Assembly (NCBI GenBank): GCA_964550025.1
Contig: CAZJYI010000017.1
Coordinates: 1-64,000, forward strand
Reading direction: 5' to 3'
Length of the DNA: 64,000 nucleotides
Origin: CAZJYI01 sp964550025
GTDB lineage: Bacteria > Verrucomicrobiota > Kiritimatiellia > UBA8416 > CAYOBW01
Below, piece after piece: positions 23,901-29,900 of the stretch. The notes under the pieces were generated by a model, which did not search any database, was not told the DNA's origin, and worked only from the letters and a program-made list of their open reading frames with translations. The number at the start of each line of letters is the position of its first letter. Positions within the stretch are counted from its first letter, which is position 1. The position numbers and the translations under genes were made by a program.

Positions 23901-26900
23901 CGGATTGTGGGGAACCCGGGAGATGCCGGAGGGCATCGCCTTCTCGAGCGCCCTCACCGGTCTGCTGGCGAACGAGACCTACTACTACAGGGCGTACGCC
24001 ACGAACGACAGCCTGCTGGCGGAAGACTGGGCGGACACGGCCGAGAGCTTCACGACCCTGTCGCCCGCGCTCTCGATCGGCGATATCACCGTGATTGAGG
24101 GGCAGAGCGGGACGACAGAGGCCGCCTTCCCGATTACGCTGACTGCCGGCAGTGCCGCCAGTGTTTCAGTGAACTTCACGACGGTCAATGGCACGGCGAC
24201 GGCCGGCTCCGACTACACAGCGACGAACGGGACGTTCGTCATTCCCGCCGGCGTGGCGAGCACACAACTCGTGGTCACCGTGATTGCGGACCGCGAAGAC
24301 GAGGTGCCCTCGGAGGACTTCTCGCTCGAACTGAGCGTTCCCGTCAACTGCACGATCGCGGACAGCTCCGCGGTTTGCACGATCACGGACGACGAGACCC
24401 GCATGCATCTCGAAGACTGGACCTACCGCATGCCGATCTCCTTTGACGGGTACGCGGGCAGCGAAACGCTGACCGACTGGCCGGCCCTCGTGCGGCTGGA
24501 CACGGGCATCACCGGCTTCGACTACGCCGACTGCTCCGGCGGTGACGGCACCGACCTGCGCTTCGTCAGCGAAGATTTCCTGCAGTTGCTCGACTACGAG
24601 GTCGACACCTGGGACACGAACGACGAGTCCACCGTCTGGGTGCGCATCCCCGAGCTGCCTCCGGGCGGCACGAACATCTGGATGTACTGGGGCAATGACG
24701 ACCTGTTGACGGAGGCCATCGCCGCGCCCACCGATGTCAGCGATTGCGTGCTGTGGCTCCGGGCCGACCTGGGCGTGCAGACGAGCGGTACCAACGTCAC
24801 AGGCTGGCTGGACCAGTCGGGGAACGGACACGACCTGGCGCAGACCAACGCCACGGACCAGCCGGTCCTGGAGAATAACGTTGTCGGTGGCAAGCCCGTC
24901 GTGCGTTTCTCTGCCGACAGCCAGTACCTGCGGCGCACGAACGCCCTCGGAATTACCGGGAACGCCGCCGTGACGGTCTTCATGGTCGTCGAGTCGGACG
25001 GCGTCAATCGGCGTGCCCTGCAGTTTGGCGAGGCGAACGGGACGGCCCAACAGTGCATCGCGTTCACGACGGATTCCTCGATCCGCTACAACAACGGGAA
25101 CAGCGAGCACCTGTATGACAAGATGTACAACGGCTTCGGGATCGGGACGTGGATGGTACCCGCGGGCGGAACCTACAGCGACGGGCGGTTCTTCAAGAAC
25201 GGCGATGAGAAATACCAGACCGGCTCGGGCGGTTCCGGCAATGCCAAGAACCTGCTGGACGGTGAGACTCTGATCGGGCAGGGCAGAAACGCCGGGAGTT
25301 GGAATGACCGCTTCCTGGGCGATATCGCCGAGATCATCGTCTACGAGCGCGAGTTGAGCAGCGAGGAACGAAACAGTGTCGGCCACTACCTCGAAGAGAA
25401 GTACGGGCTTGCCACGCGCTACACCATGCCCGCGGCGTACGCGGATGACGGGGCCGTCTGGTCCGCGGACCATGAAGCGGTCTTCCACATGAACGAGACC
25501 AGCGCCCTGGATGCGACCGAGAATACTCGCAATGCCTACGCGTCCGGCACCCCGGCGACGGCCGTCGGTCAGATCGGCGACACGGTCAACTTCACCAAGG
25601 CCAACGGCGACTTCCTCACGGTCACGGGCTACAAGGGGAGAGTCGGCACGGCGGCCAGGACCATGTCGGCCTGGATCAAGACCACGGAGAACGACGCGTC
25701 GATCATGTCGTGGGGTGCCAACAACCCGGGCCAGAAGTGGAACTACCGCGTACAGACCTCCAACGGCAGCAACGGCGCAATCCGGGTGGAGGTCAACGGC
25801 GGCGCCAACGTGGGCATGACCGACCTGCGCGACGACCAGTGGCACTATGTCGTGGGGACGTTCGCCGATGACGGCTCGCCGACCGTGCAGGACATCCTCT
25901 TCTACGTTGACGGCGTAGCGGACGGAAGCTCCTACGGCGGGTCGACGACCATCAACACGGCCAGCGGCAACGACGTGCGGATCGCTCAGGACTTCGCGGA
26001 CCGCTACTTCAACGGTCCCATCGACGAAGCGCGCATCAGCTCGGTCGTGCGCTCGGCGGACTGGATCATGGCCAGCTACTCCAACCAGTGCACCGGGTCG
26101 TCGTTCACGACGTTCGGAGAACGGTTTGCGTTGGCGTCCCCGGAGATCGAGATCGTCCTCGGTGCGCAGAACATCGGGCCGTTCGATGCCGATCTGACGG
26201 CCACGCTCCTCTCCACGGGCGACGCGCCGACCACCGTGTGGGCCTATTGGGACACGACCAACCACGGGACGAACGATCCGGCCCTGTGGGGGAACACGAA
26301 CGCGTTCGGCTTGGTCACGAACCTGCCGCCGGTGGCGCTGAGCACGAACATCAGCGGGCTGCCGCAGTCCACGGTGCACTGGTACGCGTACCGGGCTTCG
26401 AACAGCTACGCCGAGAGCTGGGACGTGACCAGCTTTGAAACCCTCGAAGGTCCGGAGGTGAACAACGGCACCGGCGCCACTGCGAGAGTCGGTTCCGCCA
26501 CGTTGAGCGGCGAGCTGACGGCCGGCACATCGGCCGACATCTACATCTACTGGGGCCGCGAAGACGGCGGCACGACCAAGGGCAATTGGCAGTACGTGGA
26601 ATCGCTGGGCGCCTACGCGGAAACGAGCTTCACCTCGGACGTCACGGCGTACTACGGCGAGACTTACTACTATCGCTGCTACGCATCCAATGCCGCCGGT
26701 TCGGCCTGGGCGACCTCTACGACGAACTTCGCGACGCTGACCTCGGGCTCGCCCGGCGACATTGCCATCTACCGCGAAGCCGGGGGAGCGGATGGAATCG
26801 CTCAGGGCGCTACAATGACGCATGATTGGGACACGACAGTTCGGGCGGCGGCTTCGAGCTATACCCTCTCGTCCGGGACCGACGTCCAGTGCAAGGCGGG

Positions 26901-29900
26901 GCACCACCTGGTGCTCTACAGCAGCCGCTTTGACGATCCGACCCAGAGCAACGGGGAACGCTCGGAACTCAACTCGTGGCTGACGTTGGCGGGTGCGGCT
27001 CTGCCGATCGGGCGCTCGCAGGGCTATATCCGACGCCAGCATGGCACGGAGTTTGAGTGCGTGACAGCCGGCGGTGGCATCATCGTGGTCGAGAACGATG
27101 GTGATGTTGTCAGATTGCTGTCGCAGCGAACGGACAATCAGAACGACGATGTCCAGCGGGAGCCGGGCTGGTCGGCGATCCAGCTCATGAGACTGGACAG
27201 TGCCTGGGACTACTGCCGCCTGTCGCGGATGAGCAACGTGGCCGGTCCCGGCTCGGCGGGGACGTTCGTGGACGTTACCTATGACACACAGGACGAACTG
27301 GATAGCGGGTCGTTCGGGCATACGGGCGGCAGCGGCGACATTACGCTCAAAACGGCGGGCCATTACCTGGTCCTGGCCAACACCCACTTCGTCGGTACGC
27401 ACAACGGCCGGCGCAACGGGTGGGTACAGCGCCTGACGCTGGACGGTGCGCAGGTTGACGGCTCGCGCACGACCGTATTAATCCGCGGGAATCCCAACAG
27501 TGATAACTGTTATGACGGTGCGGCATCAGCGGCCATGATTATCGAGACCACGGGTGATAACCAGGTCCTGAATGTGGAGTGCATGAAGGAAGACGGCGCG
27601 GCGGGGGCGAACATCATCGGCGGCAAGACAGCCGTCACGATCGCCAGGCTGCCCGACAGTGCCGACTACATCCGTCTGGATGACAGCGGGACGCAGGACT
27701 TCAACCCGGCGAGTCTGACGGCCCTCACCTGGGACACGGAACTGGAAAGGGACGCCGGCTCATTCACGCACAGTGGCAGCCAGATCGGTGTGACCGTCGA
27801 CGACGACTACCTCTTCTTCTGCGCCCTGTATGAGGATGACGATGCCGCAACACGCCCCAAGTGGTGGCAGCGGTGGCGCAAGAACGGGAGCGCGATCTAC
27901 AACTATGGCCACACGGCTCGCTATTCCCGGAATGCGAACGACAGCAGCGGCACGAACCACAAGAGCGGCAACCGGTCGGCGATCATTGTCGACCTCCTCA
28001 ACGGCGATTACGTTGAGACCGTCTGCTCGCGCCTTGCGCAGGGCGGCGTGATGAGCGCCGACGTCAAGGGCGTGCAGGGCATGCGGATCGGATCGGCGTT
28101 TGCGCAGGCGGTCGAGAATGCGGCGGCCACGGATGTCGGCACCACGAACGCGACGTTGAACGGCACGATCAGCATTCCCGGCAAGGTGTTCGACGTGTAC
28201 GTCTACTATGGCACGAACGACGGCCTGGCGGTGGTCGGGAACTGGGATGCGAGTGCGTTGCTGGGCGAGTACGCGAACGTGTCCGGACAGGCCGTGGATT
28301 ACGACGCCACGGGACTCACGCAGGATACGACCTACTACTACCGGTTCGTGCTTTCGAACGACGTGGGGACGGCCTGGGCCAGCCCGAGCGCGAGCTTCAG
28401 CACGATGGGGTCGATCGTCATCAGCAACCGGACCGCCACGTCCATCGCGCAGACGTCCGCCACGATACGGGGCGAGCTGGTGAGCGGCGGCAGCGGAGAC
28501 ACGTACGTGTACTGGGGACCGACTGACGGTGGCATGGTGCCAACTTCATGGTCCTACGATATCAGCTACGGCGTGCTTTCCTCTCTGCCCACGCAGCTCG
28601 AATCCAACGTGACGGGGCTGCTGGCGAACGAGACGTACCACTACCGCTACTATGCGACCAACGCCGTCAGCGCCGAGTGGGCGCCTTCGACGATGACGTT
28701 CACCACGGCAGTGGCGTCCGTGTCCATTGCCGGCACATCGGTGACGGAAGGCAACAGCGGCACGGTCAACGCTGCCTTCACGGTCACGCTCTCGCACACC
28801 AGCGCCACGGACGTGGCGGTGAATTACGACGTCGACGACTACACGGCCACAGCCGGCAGCGACTACGTTGACGTGAGCGACACGCTGACCATTCCGGCCG
28901 GGCAGCTCAGCGGGCAGTTCACGGTCGCCGTCATCGGCGACCTCGTAACGGAGTCGTCCGAGGCGTTCACCGTCACGCTTAGTTCGCCGTCGAACTGCAC
29001 GATCGCCACGGCAACGGCCACCGGAACCATCGTCGATGACGACATCGGTACCGAGCTCAAGAACTGGCGCTACAAGATGAAGATCACCTTCAACGGTTAC
29101 ACCGGCAGCACGACACTGTCGAACTTCCCGGCCCTGGTGGTCTTCAACGACTCCCTGCCGAACTTCGGCTACGACCAGTTCGTTTCCCCGGACGGGTGGG
29201 ACCTGCGCTTCACCGACGCGTCCGAGTCGCAGTACCTCAGCTACGAGATCGAGGATTGGAATACGAGCGGCGACTCCCACGTCTGGGTCAAGGTCCCCGA
29301 ACTGAGCGGCACGGACACCTACATCTGGGCCTACTGGGGCAACCAGGACCTGCTCGAGAACGACGTCGACAGCCCGGACCAGGTCCCGGGGTGCGTCCTG
29401 TGGCTGGACGCGTCGGACATCGACGGCCAGGGCGACGGCTCACTCGGCGACCCGGCGAACGGCGGAGCCGTGGCGACGTGGGTGGACAAGTCCGGCAAGA
29501 GCCATGACGTGGCGCAGTCTACCGGCGCGGACCGGCCGACCCGGATCGAAAGCGTCGTGGGCGGCAGACCGGTTGTGCGGTTCAGCGCGAACAATCACTA
29601 CCTGACGCGTTCCGATGCGCTGGGCTTTTCCGGTAATTCCGCGATGACCGTGTTTATGGTCATCGAGGCAGACGACGGCGTCGGCCGCCGGGCTGTTCAT
29701 CTCGGCAACGCCAGCGGGGCATCACAGCAGACCATCGCGTTTTCTACGGACTCCTCGTTCCGCTACAACAACGGCAACCGCATATTTGCCGGTGACCCGA
29801 TGAGTGGCGCCTTCGGAATCGGCACCTGGATGACCGAGATCGGCGGCACGTACGGCAGTGGCCGCTTCTTCAAGAACGGCGACGAGAAGAGCCAGACCGG

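Noticed and set aside
19762..27402. Two very long - strand open frames (over 1,000 codons each)
   Set aside because: They are complementary shadows of the 22-kb gene and have no signal peptide or recognisable domains.
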